DNA of 64,000 bases from Bacteroidales bacterium (GTDB lineage Bacteria > Bacteroidota > Bacteroidia > Bacteroidales > Muribaculaceae): NCBI GenBank assembly GCA_014800815.1, contig JAAVFI010000013.1, positions 1-64,000 of the forward strand. The letters are read 5' to 3'. Positions 39,287-49,600 of this stretch are shown one piece after another. The notes under the pieces are model-generated. The model did not search any database. It had not been told where the DNA came from and was given only the letters and a program-made list of their open reading frames with translations. The position numbers were made by a program, and so were the translations under genes. The first letter of the stretch is position 1; each line of letters starts with the position of its first letter.

Positions 39287-39861
39287 TTCTCAACATCCTC
39301 CTTTCGTGCTTCAAGACGCTTGTGCGACCTTATGGCAAGCCAATAGCCTGCAGCTCCGCCGATTAATATATATAGTATGGGATTTGAAACAATCGGCCAC
39401 TTTGACCATATCAGCAGAGCAACCGCCGCAGGAATCCACGCCAGACGCCACCCTATGCCCGATGATTTTGCTGTGGTAAATACGGGCGCGATGATGAGTG
39501 CTACCACCGCCGGACGTATGCCCTTGAAAATAGCCGCCAGAGTAGGGTTGCTGATGATTGTTTCGGGTGTGAGAAACATCGCTATGAGCAATATTATAAG
39601 GAAAGAGGGGGTGATAGTGCCGGTTGCTGCGGCAATAGCGCCCTTAAGTCCTTTGAGCTTGTCGCCTACGACCACAGATATGTTTACGGCGAGGATGCCC
39701 GGAAGCGATTGGGCAACAGCAAGCAAATCAAGAAATTCTGTGCGGTCGAGCCAGTGGCGTTTATCTACCACTTCGCGCTCTATAATAGAAATCATTGCCC
39801 AGCCGCCCCCGAAAGTGAAGGCCCCGATTTTGGCAAATGTGAGAAATAGTAGTCTTAACAT
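39283..39861 (-). CDS. Chromate transporter family protein (second half-size subunit)
   Basis: 192 aa; FAKIGAFTFGGGWAMISIIEREVV...QSLPGILAVNISVVVG; 4-bp overlap with the partner. Confidence 0.9.
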   Translation of the reverse strand: MLRLLFLTFAKIGAFTFGGGWAMISIIEREVVDKRHWLDRTEFLDLLAVAQSLPGILAVNISVVVGDKLKGLKGAIAAATGTITPSFLIILLIAMFLTPETIISNPTLAAIFKGIRPAVVALIIAPVFTTAKSSGIGWRLAWIPAAVALLIWSKWPIVSNPILYILIGGAAGYWLAIRSHKRLEARKEDVEK

Positions 39862-39931
39862 AGAGTTTGATTTTCGCCTGCAAAATTACGCAAATTCGCC
39901 CACTAAGGCAAATAAATCCGCTTCGCGCGAT

Positions 39932-41494
39932 TCAAAGGATTGCGGCAAGATTTTCCTCGAAATGGTCCTTATCGGCGAGTCGCGACTTCAGTCTGTTGCG
40001 ATAGGTGTATATCGTATTCACCGAAAGGCCGAGAGCCTCCGAGAGTCTCGCTGTATCAGTTATGCCGAGCTTGAGAAAAGCAGCGATGCGCAGCTCTGGA
40101 GTCAGAGTTTCGGCCGGAGGTATCGGTATCTGTCGGCCCGGCAGCATCAACCCGTTGAGCTTCTCTATGAAATCGGGAAATGTAGAGAGGAATGTTGAGT
40201 CGAAGTTCGTGAAATATTTATCCTTTTCCTGCTGAAGATATTTGCCGGATTCCAGCTCGGAATAGAGGTCCTTCACCTGTCCGGCTTTCAGCTTGCGGAA
40301 TATATGCACATGCAGTTCTTTGCTTTGCTCTATGGCAGAGAAAGCAAGGGAGATTAGATTCAGATTTGTGCGTTGCGACGATGCTGCCTGCGACTCCAGC
40401 TTGCTGCGGAGTTCACTCTCGGCAAGCCTGCTTTCTTTAAGTTTCTGCCGAAGTATCCATACGGCACAACAACCTGCAATACAAGAGAGTGCAAGTAGTA
40501 CTATCCATATCCACGAAGTACGTCGAAGCGACACGGCCTCATCACTTGCCAGGCGTGCATAGTGCGCGCGATCAAAGGATGTGTATGGCTGAGCATACGA
40601 ATAGTCGGAGGTCTCCAATGCCAGACTGATGCACCTTCTGCCGAGCTTGCCGTGATTTTCCTTGATAAGAAGCTCTCCCAGAGTAGCGAGAGCTTCCGGA
40701 CGCGCCATGCCATTGTTGAGATTATACATCACGCGACGTGCAAGCATATTTATATATGTCTGGTACTGAGAGGGCTTTTCTTTGTAATAATCACAGATAA
40801 TCCTCATTGCGTCATCTTTCAGGTCGGGATGCTCGTTCAAGTCCTTCAGAACTTCTGCTAACGATGCCACGGCAAGGTTCGTCTCGCCGTCGAACATGTA
40901 TTTGTACGCTTCAAGGAAACGCCCGACAGTCGACGACTGAGGATAGTAATTGATCAGAGAATCGAGAGACGCGTTTCGTTTTTTGATGTAGTAGTTCTTG
41001 TACTGACCTTTGGGGTACGGCATTTGGAGCGAATTATAGAGCTCCATCGAACTCAACCAGTAATTTTTCTTCAACGACTGCGGAACTGATTCATAATCAA
41101 CCGCATTGAAACTCTCTACCGCCTCCCTCGTCACACCGATAGTAGGCATAAGCGAATACAGCTCCAATCGTATTCTCAATTCATCATCCGGCAAATTTGC
41201 CGTGAGAGCATCCTTCTGCGCAATTCTCAGGTACAGGACGGCGCTGTCTATATTGGTCGAAAGGTAGTTGCGACCGAGTTTTTCCCCGATTATCACCTTC
41301 TCCTGCCCGTCCTCAAGTGTGCGTCGCAGCATCTTCAGGTCCTCGAGCATCTGCTCACGCTCCTTTCGCACGCTCTCAAGTTTGTTGAGGCTCGTGGTAA
41401 GACTGTCGAGCAGCAACTCATTGTTGTGGTCGAGGGCAAAGCAACAGAGTACCGTTGTGGCCAGAATGAAGAGAACCAATAGTCGTTGTTTCAT
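39932..41494 (-). CDS. DUF6377-like TPR/coiled-coil/HTH regulator
   Basis: 520 aa; signal peptide, helical repeats, one TM (WIWIVLLALSCIAGCCAVWIL), C-terminal LuxR-like HTH (TARLSEALGLSVNTIYTYRNRLKSR). Confidence 0.75.
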   Translation of the reverse strand: MKQRLLVLFILATTVLCCFALDHNNELLLDSLTTSLNKLESVRKEREQMLEDLKMLRRTLEDGQEKVIIGEKLGRNYLSTNIDSAVLYLRIAQKDALTANLPDDELRIRLELYSLMPTIGVTREAVESFNAVDYESVPQSLKKNYWLSSMELYNSLQMPYPKGQYKNYYIKKRNASLDSLINYYPQSSTVGRFLEAYKYMFDGETNLAVASLAEVLKDLNEHPDLKDDAMRIICDYYKEKPSQYQTYINMLARRVMYNLNNGMARPEALATLGELLIKENHGKLGRRCISLALETSDYSYAQPYTSFDRAHYARLASDEAVSLRRTSWIWIVLLALSCIAGCCAVWILRQKLKESRLAESELRSKLESQAASSQRTNLNLISLAFSAIEQSKELHVHIFRKLKAGQVKDLYSELESGKYLQQEKDKYFTNFDSTFLSTFPDFIEKLNGLMLPGRQIPIPPAETLTPELRIAAFLKLGITDTARLSEALGLSVNTIYTYRNRLKSRLADKDHFEENLAAIL

Positions 41495-41518
41495 ATCTGT
41501 GTAGTCATATTACGACTG

Positions 41519-41550
41519 CAAAGATAGTGATTTTCATAAATATAAACAAT
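41519..41550 (-). promoter_or_regulatory. Bacteroidetes-type promoter of the DUF6377-like gene
   Basis: Minus-strand ATTG (41550-41547), 20-nt spacer, TATCTTTG (41526-41519). Confidence 0.6.
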
Positions 41551-41778
41551 TTTTATTTATATTTTTCTCTTTATTGTCGCATATATAACAATCAGAAACA
41601 CAGAATAATAGCATTATAGAATATCTTTACATCATTATATTAGATCTATATTGTGTGCTACATTATCAGAATTATTACTAATTTCGCATCAAGTTATAAT
41701 GGTTAGTAAAACAAAGTTTTTGTAATTCAATTTCTAAGAGATTGATTTTAGGTTTGTAGTCGGAGTAACATCCGATTT

Positions 41779-41816
41779 CAACAAAGGACCCACTCGCGAG
41801 AGCCGGTCCTTTGTTG
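41779..41816. terminator. Perfect 12-bp hairpin in an intergenic region
   Basis: CAACAAAGGACC / GGTCCTTTGTTG with 14-nt loop; orientation uncertain (sigma-factor terminator or end of a short plus-strand RNA). Confidence 0.55.
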
Positions 41817-41913
41817 TTAATAGGCCCAGTGCTAAATTCAGACATGGGGTAGTGCCGATAAGCCGCAAAACGGCTTGCCGGATAAACTTAAATATTCCAA
41901 TAATAATTCTGAT

Positions 41914-42510
41914 TTAGTGTAGCCAGGGGGCAATTACCGCAACTATAGTTATAAGAGCGGAACTGATATCCTTACGGAGTGTGCGTAGTGCGAGTTCGAT
42001 GTGTTTTTCGACAGTGCGTACCGAAAGGCCGAGTATTTCGGCAATCTCTTTAGCGGATTTGAATTCGTATCGGTTAAGACAGAAAATGCGGCGTCTCTTG
42101 TCGGGCATCGAAGCGATAGACTTATTGACGGCTTCTTCGAGCTCGATATAATCGTAGTTAGAGTCTACACCCGGCGTTGACATGATGTTTGCGTGTACGG
42201 CATCGTTGAAGCGGTCGTTGAACCGAGTGCTTTTCAGACGAAGGTAATTGAAAATTTCGTATTTCACGAATACATAAATATATGCCGTGACTGAAAGCTC
42301 CTCGCGCATTGACGCTCTGGTGCTCCAGATTTTCATAAAAACGTTTTGAAGGAGGTCGTCGGCCACATCGCTGTTAGCGATAAAACGGAGTATGAAATGA
42401 CGGAAGCGGGGATAGTATCGAAGAAAAAGTTCCTTGAAGCTATCCTCGTCACCGGCTTTAATCCTTATTATAAGCTCGTAGTCTTGGAGAGTGTTTTGTT
42501 TTTTATTCAT
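41914..42510 (-). CDS. RNA polymerase ECF-type sigma-70 factor
   Basis: 198 aa; FKELFLRYYPRFRHFILRFIANSDVADDLLQNVFMKIW and ASMPDKRRRIFCLNRYEFKSAKEIAEILGLSVRTVEKHIELALRTLRK. Confidence 0.92.
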   Translation of the reverse strand: MNKKQNTLQDYELIIRIKAGDEDSFKELFLRYYPRFRHFILRFIANSDVADDLLQNVFMKIWSTRASMREELSVTAYIYVFVKYEIFNYLRLKSTRFNDRFNDAVHANIMSTPGVDSNYDYIELEEAVNKSIASMPDKRRRIFCLNRYEFKSAKEIAEILGLSVRTVEKHIELALRTLRKDISSALITIVAVIAPWLH

Positions 42511-42623
42511 ACTCGTATAGATGAGAAGTGTGGGTGGCTCTAAATTACGTAAAAAGCAAATAGCTGATTACGTATTTGGGGAAGAGCGAGTTTTCTCCTG
42601 ATAAAGAAAGAACTATAAAAATC

Positions 42624-43526
42624 ATGAAAAAACTTCTCATCACATTAGCATTCTTGGTAAGCAATTTATTAATAGTGTTTGCAGGTACGACCCCTTCTCC
42701 TGCATCTCCTGATACGCTGAAGATAATGTCGTTCAACATTCGGTTTGATAATCCGAAAGACACATGTGATCAATCGTGGAACAGCCGACGCGCGCCGATT
42801 CGGCGAATGTTTGAGGAGATACAGCCTGATGTGATAGGGATGCAAGAGCCTCGTATAGGGATGCTCGACTCGACGTATGCCCTTTTGCCCGCTTTCGAAC
42901 ACTTCAAGATAGAGGCAGACGAGAACATTTCAGACCCTCAGACAGGGAATATTGTGATATTTTATAGAAAGGCCAGGTTCGAGCCGCTTGATTCGGGCTA
43001 CTTCTGGCTCAGTGAGACTCCCGAAGAGGCATCTGTGCCGTGGAACTCTACCGACACACATTATCGTACGGCTCTTTGGATGAAACTTCGAGATCGTGAC
43101 AGCGGAAAGGAATTCTATTTCTGCACTACGCATTTCCCGTACAAGAAGGCACCTGTCGACACTGAGGTCCGGGCGCGCTGCGCATCGCTCATCGTGGATA
43201 GGATGAAGAGCCTTGCGGGTGACGACGCTGTGGTGTTCGTTACCGGAGATATGAATGCGTCGTATAGCGCCACCGACCCGCGGCGCGGGAGTATAACTCC
43301 TTTCTTCGAGAATATGCACTCGGCTCGCGAAGAAGCTGTGTTTACCAACGCGCGGTCGTCGTTCAACGGATTCGGTCGAGTTTCTCCCGAGATACGCGGC
43401 AAGAATCTTGACCACATATTTTATTTAGGCGCACGAGCTCTTTTGTTTGAAACTGTCGACTATCCCGGCTATGGAGTTCGGTGGATTTCAGATCATTATC
43501 CCATATTATGCTATTTTGAACTATGA
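42624..43526 (+). CDS. Secreted endonuclease/exonuclease/phosphatase (EEP) family protein
   Basis: Signal peptide from MKKLLITLAF; LKIMSFNIRFDNP, DVIGMQEPR, VTGDMNASYS, RWISDHYPILCYFEL. Start reassigned from 42576. Confidence 0.88.
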   Translation: MKKLLITLAFLVSNLLIVFAGTTPSPASPDTLKIMSFNIRFDNPKDTCDQSWNSRRAPIRRMFEEIQPDVIGMQEPRIGMLDSTYALLPAFEHFKIEADENISDPQTGNIVIFYRKARFEPLDSGYFWLSETPEEASVPWNSTDTHYRTALWMKLRDRDSGKEFYFCTTHFPYKKAPVDTEVRARCASLIVDRMKSLAGDDAVVFVTGDMNASYSATDPRRGSITPFFENMHSAREEAVFTNARSSFNGFGRVSPEIRGKNLDHIFYLGARALLFETVDYPGYGVRWISDHYPILCYFEL

Positions 43527-45538
43527 AACAACGATTATTGACAGCAGCGATTGCGAGCATTCTTGCCTGCGGCGTCGCCGCTGCTTCCATGCGTGAATAT
43601 ACACTGTCTTCACCCTCGGGAATACTTCGGGCAGAAGCCGGTGTCGGTGATTCACTTACACTCAGTCTTGTAGATTCTGCAGGCAGGGTGTTGCTCTCGC
43701 CTTCTACAATAGGGCTTAAATGGATCGATAACAAAGAGTGGGGCAGAGATTGCCGTGTGAACAAGGTGCTACGCAGTAGCGCTCACGATACTATCTCTGC
43801 ACCGTTCTATAAGAAATCCCGAGTCGAAGACAGCTATAACGGCATCACATTAAAGATGAAGGACGGCTATGATGTGGAAATTCGTCTTTACGACGACGGC
43901 CTTGCCTATCGCTTCGTTAACTCCGGAGGAAAGAGAGGACAAGTGGAGTCGGAAAAGGCCGTTTACCGCCTGCCGTCCGACTGTGAAATGACTGTCCCTT
44001 ATGTGCGTAACCGCAAGAAAAAGCAGGATGCACCTTATGAGGAATTGTTCTGGAACGATATGCAGAGCCAATATACGAGTACTCCGATGTCGGAGCTTAA
44101 GAAAGGCAGACTGATGTTTACCCCACTGCTTGCCGATATGGGATATGGTGTACTTGCATTTGCCGAAGCGGACGTTGAGTCGTGGCCCGGTATGTACCTG
44201 ACAGTGTCGGACGAAGATTACACATTGGAAGGTGTATCAGCTCCTCGGCCATCTGCAATTACAGGTGGCGGACACAACGACGTGGAGCATATGGTTGTGG
44301 CACGTTGTCCATATATAGCCGAAGTTACAGGACGCCGTGTAATGCCGTGGCGTGCTTTTATATATACCCCGGATGTATGCCGCCTGCCGGAGAACGATAT
44401 GGTGTATCGGTTGGCATCGCCCTCGCGGATAGAAGATGTGTCGTGGATACAACCCGGCAAAGTCGCCTGGGACTGGTGGAACGACTGGGGAGTGTATAAT
44501 GTGGATTTCAAGGCCGGTATAAATACTCCTACATATCTCAAATTTATTGATTTCGCTGCCGGACACGGTATAGAATATGTGATAATGGATGAAGGCTGGG
44601 CCACCAAGGGTGCCAACGACCTTTTCGATATTGTGCCGGCGATAGATATGGATGCCATACTTGAACATGCTTCCGCAAAGGGTGTCGGAATAATATTATG
44701 GGCGGGCTTCCGACCTATGATAGAGAATCTTGACGAGGTATGCGAACGCTATGCTGCCAAGGGCGTCAAGGGATTCAAGATTGATTTCCTGAACCGCGAT
44801 GATCAACAGATGATTGAAGACATGTACCGTATAGCCGAGGTCTGTGCAAAGCACAAACTATTGGTCGATTTCCACGGCTGTTGCAAACCATCGGGACTCC
44901 AGCGCACGTGGCCCAACGTGGTGAACTATGAAGCTGTTTTCGGTCTGGAGCAACTGAAGTGGAGCAAACCCGATGTTGATCAGTTGACGTATGATGTAAC
45001 GCTACCATTCATCCGCAGCATTGCCGGCCCCATGGACTATACTCCCGGAGCGATGCGTAATGCCGTCCCCGGGCAGTACTACCCCTGCCGCAGCAATCCG
45101 ATGAGCCAGGGTACACGCTGTCACCAGCTTGCGGAGTTTATAGTATTTGACTCGCCGCTGACCATGATGTGCGACTCGCCCACCAACTATGAGCGAGAAC
45201 CGGAGTGTACGGCCTTCATAGCCGAAATCCCCACTACGTATGCAGATACTCGCGTTCTATGTGGCAAGCCCGGCGAGTATATCGTTATGGTGAGGGAGTC
45301 CGGCGACGGCACTTTCTATATAGGGGCGCTTACAGGCCGGGATTCGCGGAGTGCTGAAATTTCGCTTGACTTCCTGCCCGAAGGCAACTTCACAATCGAA
45401 GAATTTTCCGATGGTGTCAATGCCTCGCGTCAGGCGTCGGATTACCGACGGGTAGCCCGAACTGCCGACCGCACCCAAAGGCTGAAGATTGAAATGGCCC
45501 CCGGCGGAGGATATGCCGCCTCTATAAAACGCAACTGA
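43523..45538 (+). CDS. Glycoside hydrolase family 97 protein
   Basis: 671 aa; GH97 motifs AWDWWNDWGVYNVDFKAGINTPTYLKFIDFAAGHGIEYVIMDEGW, VKGFKIDFLNRDDQQMI, LLVDFHGCCKPSGLQRTWPNVVNYEAVFGLEQ. Confidence 0.92.
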   Translation: MKQRLLTAAIASILACGVAAASMREYTLSSPSGILRAEAGVGDSLTLSLVDSAGRVLLSPSTIGLKWIDNKEWGRDCRVNKVLRSSAHDTISAPFYKKSRVEDSYNGITLKMKDGYDVEIRLYDDGLAYRFVNSGGKRGQVESEKAVYRLPSDCEMTVPYVRNRKKKQDAPYEELFWNDMQSQYTSTPMSELKKGRLMFTPLLADMGYGVLAFAEADVESWPGMYLTVSDEDYTLEGVSAPRPSAITGGGHNDVEHMVVARCPYIAEVTGRRVMPWRAFIYTPDVCRLPENDMVYRLASPSRIEDVSWIQPGKVAWDWWNDWGVYNVDFKAGINTPTYLKFIDFAAGHGIEYVIMDEGWATKGANDLFDIVPAIDMDAILEHASAKGVGIILWAGFRPMIENLDEVCERYAAKGVKGFKIDFLNRDDQQMIEDMYRIAEVCAKHKLLVDFHGCCKPSGLQRTWPNVVNYEAVFGLEQLKWSKPDVDQLTYDVTLPFIRSIAGPMDYTPGAMRNAVPGQYYPCRSNPMSQGTRCHQLAEFIVFDSPLTMMCDSPTNYEREPECTAFIAEIPTTYADTRVLCGKPGEYIVMVRESGDGTFYIGALTGRDSRSAEISLDFLPEGNFTIEEFSDGVNASRQASDYRRVARTADRTQRLKIEMAPGGGYAASIKRN

Positions 45539-45599
45539 ATTACGTAGTGCCTCGGCTACATCACTTCTCCTTGTAGAGAACCACTGTCACATTGCCATA

Positions 45600-46580
45600 A
45601 TGGATGCGAATACATTTGAGAAATTCCTGCTCGGGCGCTGTACTCCCGAAGAGCGACTTACTGTCGAAGCCTGGTTTATGAACCATATCGATAGCGAGGA
45701 GGTGGACCGCATGAGTCTCGAAATCCTCGGACGAATGTCGGCTTACCAAGACCGCAGGAAGGCTTTGGCCTCGTACAAAGTATTCCGCCGACGGATGGGA
45801 TTTCGCCGCAGGTTTACATGGAGTGCGAGATTGTTTAAAACAGCAGTAGCCGCAACTGTTCTTGTAGCAGCAGTTGTCACAGCCTACAGAGTCGGAGTCG
45901 GTACTTCCACGTCGCAGTTGCCTCAGATTCCCGACTACGCGCGTCTGGTGGCACCTTCCACAGGAATGCTTACGGCAACACTTCCCGACTCGAGCACTGT
46001 GCTTCTGCGAGCCGGAAGCCATATAGTCTTCGACAGGAGAAGTTTTAATACGAATCGCAACCTGCTGCTTTTCGGGGATGCTTATTTCGAGGTCTCTGCT
46101 GATAGCCTGCATCCCTTTACCGTTCAGTGTCGGGATGCTTCGATAGAAGTGCTGGGTACCCGCTTCGATGTAAGGTCGCATGAAGATGACTCTGAATTTG
46201 AAGTCGCGCTGTACGACGGTACGGTCAAACTAATGTCGGGCTTCAACAAACACGACGATACATTGATACTGCATCGTGGCGAAGTGGCGAAGGTCGACAA
46301 GGTCTCCGGGGCACTGAGTACTATGACAATCGATGGCCTTGATGTACCGTTGGCCGACGAGCTGCTCATGTTCATAGACAAACCGCTGGTAGATATAGTG
46401 AACACGCTTCGTCGACGCACGGGCACCAATATAGTGCTTGCCAACCGCAACCTCAGCGGCGTAAAATTCTTTGCAATATTCAACGGAGATGAAACCCCGG
46501 ATCGAATACTCTCCACGCTTGCCCTGAGCGAACCAATGACTATAAAGCGCACAGACAGCTGCACTATAGAAATAAGATAG
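45600..46580 (+). CDS. FecR-family anti-sigma factor
   Basis: 326 aa; cytosolic N-terminus, one TM, FecR core (LPDSSTVLLRAGSHIVFDRRSFNTNRNLLLFGDAYFEVSADSLHPFTVQ) and C-terminal STN-binding-like region. Confidence 0.92.
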   Translation: MDANTFEKFLLGRCTPEERLTVEAWFMNHIDSEEVDRMSLEILGRMSAYQDRRKALASYKVFRRRMGFRRRFTWSARLFKTAVAATVLVAAVVTAYRVGVGTSTSQLPQIPDYARLVAPSTGMLTATLPDSSTVLLRAGSHIVFDRRSFNTNRNLLLFGDAYFEVSADSLHPFTVQCRDASIEVLGTRFDVRSHEDDSEFEVALYDGTVKLMSGFNKHDDTLILHRGEVAKVDKVSGALSTMTIDGLDVPLADELLMFIDKPLVDIVNTLRRRTGTNIVLANRNLSGVKFFAIFNGDETPDRILSTLALSEPMTIKRTDSCTIEIR

Positions 46581-46611
46581 TAAAATATTAACCAATTATC
46601 TTCACAATATC

Positions 46612-49600
46612 ATGAAAAAAGACGAAGAGCGCCACTCGTGGCGCATGACAGCACGAGCCTTTGCGGCTATGCTGGCTGCCTCGCTCACACTCTATGCCTC
46701 GGCTCTTGACTTCCACGTCAAGGATGCCACGGTGCGCGAATCGGTGATGCGACTGCAGCGTCAGTCGGGAATGCCGGTAACGGTGAATGCCGACAATGCC
46801 GACCTTGACCGGCGGATATCGCTTGATATGACCTCGGCAGACCCTATAGATATCCTTAAAGAAATATTCAAAGGCCAGCAGGTGGCATGCACATCGAACG
46901 ACGGTGCACTCGTTGTGCGCCGTGCTCCCGAGAACGAAAATTCTGTCAAGGCTCCGCTACCCAAGATCAGCGGTACTGTTGTAGCCGAATCCGACGGCGA
47001 GCCTCTGATAGGAGCCACCGTACTCAACAAGGCCGAGCATCAGGCCGTAGTTACGGATATCGATGGACACTTCACGATAGCCGCCAAGCCAGGCCAGGAG
47101 CTTACCGTGACATATATAGGTTTTCGCGAACAGCATATCAAGGTCGGCGCTTCGACAACACTCGATATCCGCATGGCAGAAAATTCGGAGGCCTTGACAG
47201 AGGTAGTTGTCGTAGGTTTCGGCAGCCAGAAGAAGGTGAATATCACAGGCGCGGTGAGCGTACTTGACAATGGCGAAATCAACGGGCGTCCTGTTTCTTC
47301 GACCGCACACGCTCTTCAGGGCCTGGACCCAGCTATGAACATCGGTATCAATACAGGCCGCGCATCATCAGGATATTCAATCGACATCCGCGGTACGGCC
47401 TCTCTCAACGGAGGAGAGCCTCTTATCCTTGTCGACGGTATTGAGATGCCTCTCAACCGTGTGAACCCCAACGACATCGAAACCGTGTCGATTCTTAAAG
47501 ACGCGTCGGCATCGGCCGTCTATGGCGCCAAGGCCTCGGCAGGTGTTGTACTCGTAACAACTAAAAGCGGTGCCAACCAGCGTATATCCGTAAGCTACAA
47601 CGGACGCTACGGCTGGGCCAAGAATACTACTTCTACCGATTATATCACAAGTGGTTATGACTGGGGAAAGGCCGTGGACAAGTTTAACTATATCTACACC
47701 AACCAGAAGTATCTTAAGTATGACGAGGATGACTGGGCAGAGCTCGAGGCACGCCGCTATGACAAAACAGAGCACCCCGACCGCCCCTGGGTAGTAGTTG
47801 GAGAAGACGGTAACTATAAATACTACGGCAACTTCGACTGGTATGGCTATCTATTTCGTCGCACACGTCCGCAGCAGGAGCACAACGTGTCGATTCGCGG
47901 CGGCAACGATAAGGTGAATTACTTCGTAAGCGGACGCTACTATTCGGCCGACGGCCTGATGAATATCATCAACGACCCCTTCAATTCATATAACTTCCGC
48001 ACACGTCTGAAGATCAATCTCGCCAAGTGGGCACGTTTCGATACAAATGTCAACTATTTCTATGGCAAGACCACGTGGGTAGGCTTCACCAATATAGAAA
48101 AGGCCTTTACCAATTCATCCTATGCAGGCTCGCCTCTGTTTGTGCCCCGCAACCCCGACGGCTCGATAGTGCACAGAACCGATGTAGTGAACCAGAGCGC
48201 AAGCGTATGTGCCGACTATAACCTGATGATAAACACAGGCAATAACCGTAATTCTGAGGAAAACAACGATATAGCAATCAAGAATAATCTTGAGCTTGAT
48301 CTGGCTCCGGGTCTTACCGCCCACCTCAGCTACGCCTATCGCACACATGCCTACTTCGAGACTCATCGTCGTGCCAATGCCGAGTACTCCAACGGCCCCG
48401 ACAAGTTCACAACTGTAAATACGGGCTATTTCATCAATCGTCTGGCCGAGACAGATACCCGCAGCTACCGAAATACCTTCGAGGGATATCTTGACTATAG
48501 TCATCGTTTCGGGGCAGACCACAATTTCAAGGTAATGGCAGGTGTACAGTACGATCACTACAACAAACGCTCCAAGAGCATAAGCCGCGAAGGGCTTGTG
48601 AGCGATGAACTCGATGACTTCGATCTCGCTACCGGCGAGACATACACCCTCACCGGCGGCAAGACGGCATACAAGACTCTCGGTATCTTCGGTCGCGCCA
48701 ACTATGACTATGCAGGCCGCTATCTTCTTGAGGTTTCAGCCCGTGCCGACGGTTCGTCGCGCTTCCGCAGAGGTCATCGCTGGGGTTTATTTCCCTCCGG
48801 CTCGGCCGGTTGGCGAATGAGCGAGGAAAAGTTCTGGCGCCCTTTATCTACATGGTGGAACAATGCCAAGCTCCGTGTATCGGTAGGCTCGCTCGGAAAC
48901 CAGCAGGTAGCTGACTTCCTCTTCTATGATAAAATCACCACAGGTAATTTCGCGAGTGGTTTCACATTCAACGGAATGGACCCTATGCAGTATTCCGCCG
49001 AGTCAAATCCTGTTGCCTCCGACCTTACTTGGGAAAAAGTGACCACTTATGACGTAGGTCTCGACCTTGCATTCCTCAACAACCGCCTTACCGCGAGCGC
49101 CGACTACTATGTGCGCAATACCACAGATATGATGATGCCCGGAGCCACACTCCCGGGTGTATATGGCGTCTCCGCTCCAAAACAAAATTCAGGCGATATG
49201 CGCACAAATGGTTGGGAACTCGTCCTTCGCTGGCACGACCACTTCCGCCTCGGAGCACATACACTCAACTATGGATTGAATGCATCTATCGGAGACTATA
49301 AGAGTGTTGTCACACGTATAAACAATGAAACCCGCATCATTGGCTCGCACTATAAAGGCGAGCAAGTGGGCGAAATCTGGGGCTATACCGTCGACGGCCT
49401 TTTTGCGTCCGATGAAGAGGCTGCCGCCTATCAGGAAATGGTAGACGTATCCTACTTCCTCTCACGAATCATGAGCAAAGGAGCTCCCGAGTATAAAAAA
49501 CTCGTCGGTGGCGACCCGCGCTATATAGATACCAACGGCGACGGCGTTGTCAACCGTGGCAAGAATACAGTAGACGACCCCGGCGACCGTAAAGTTATAG

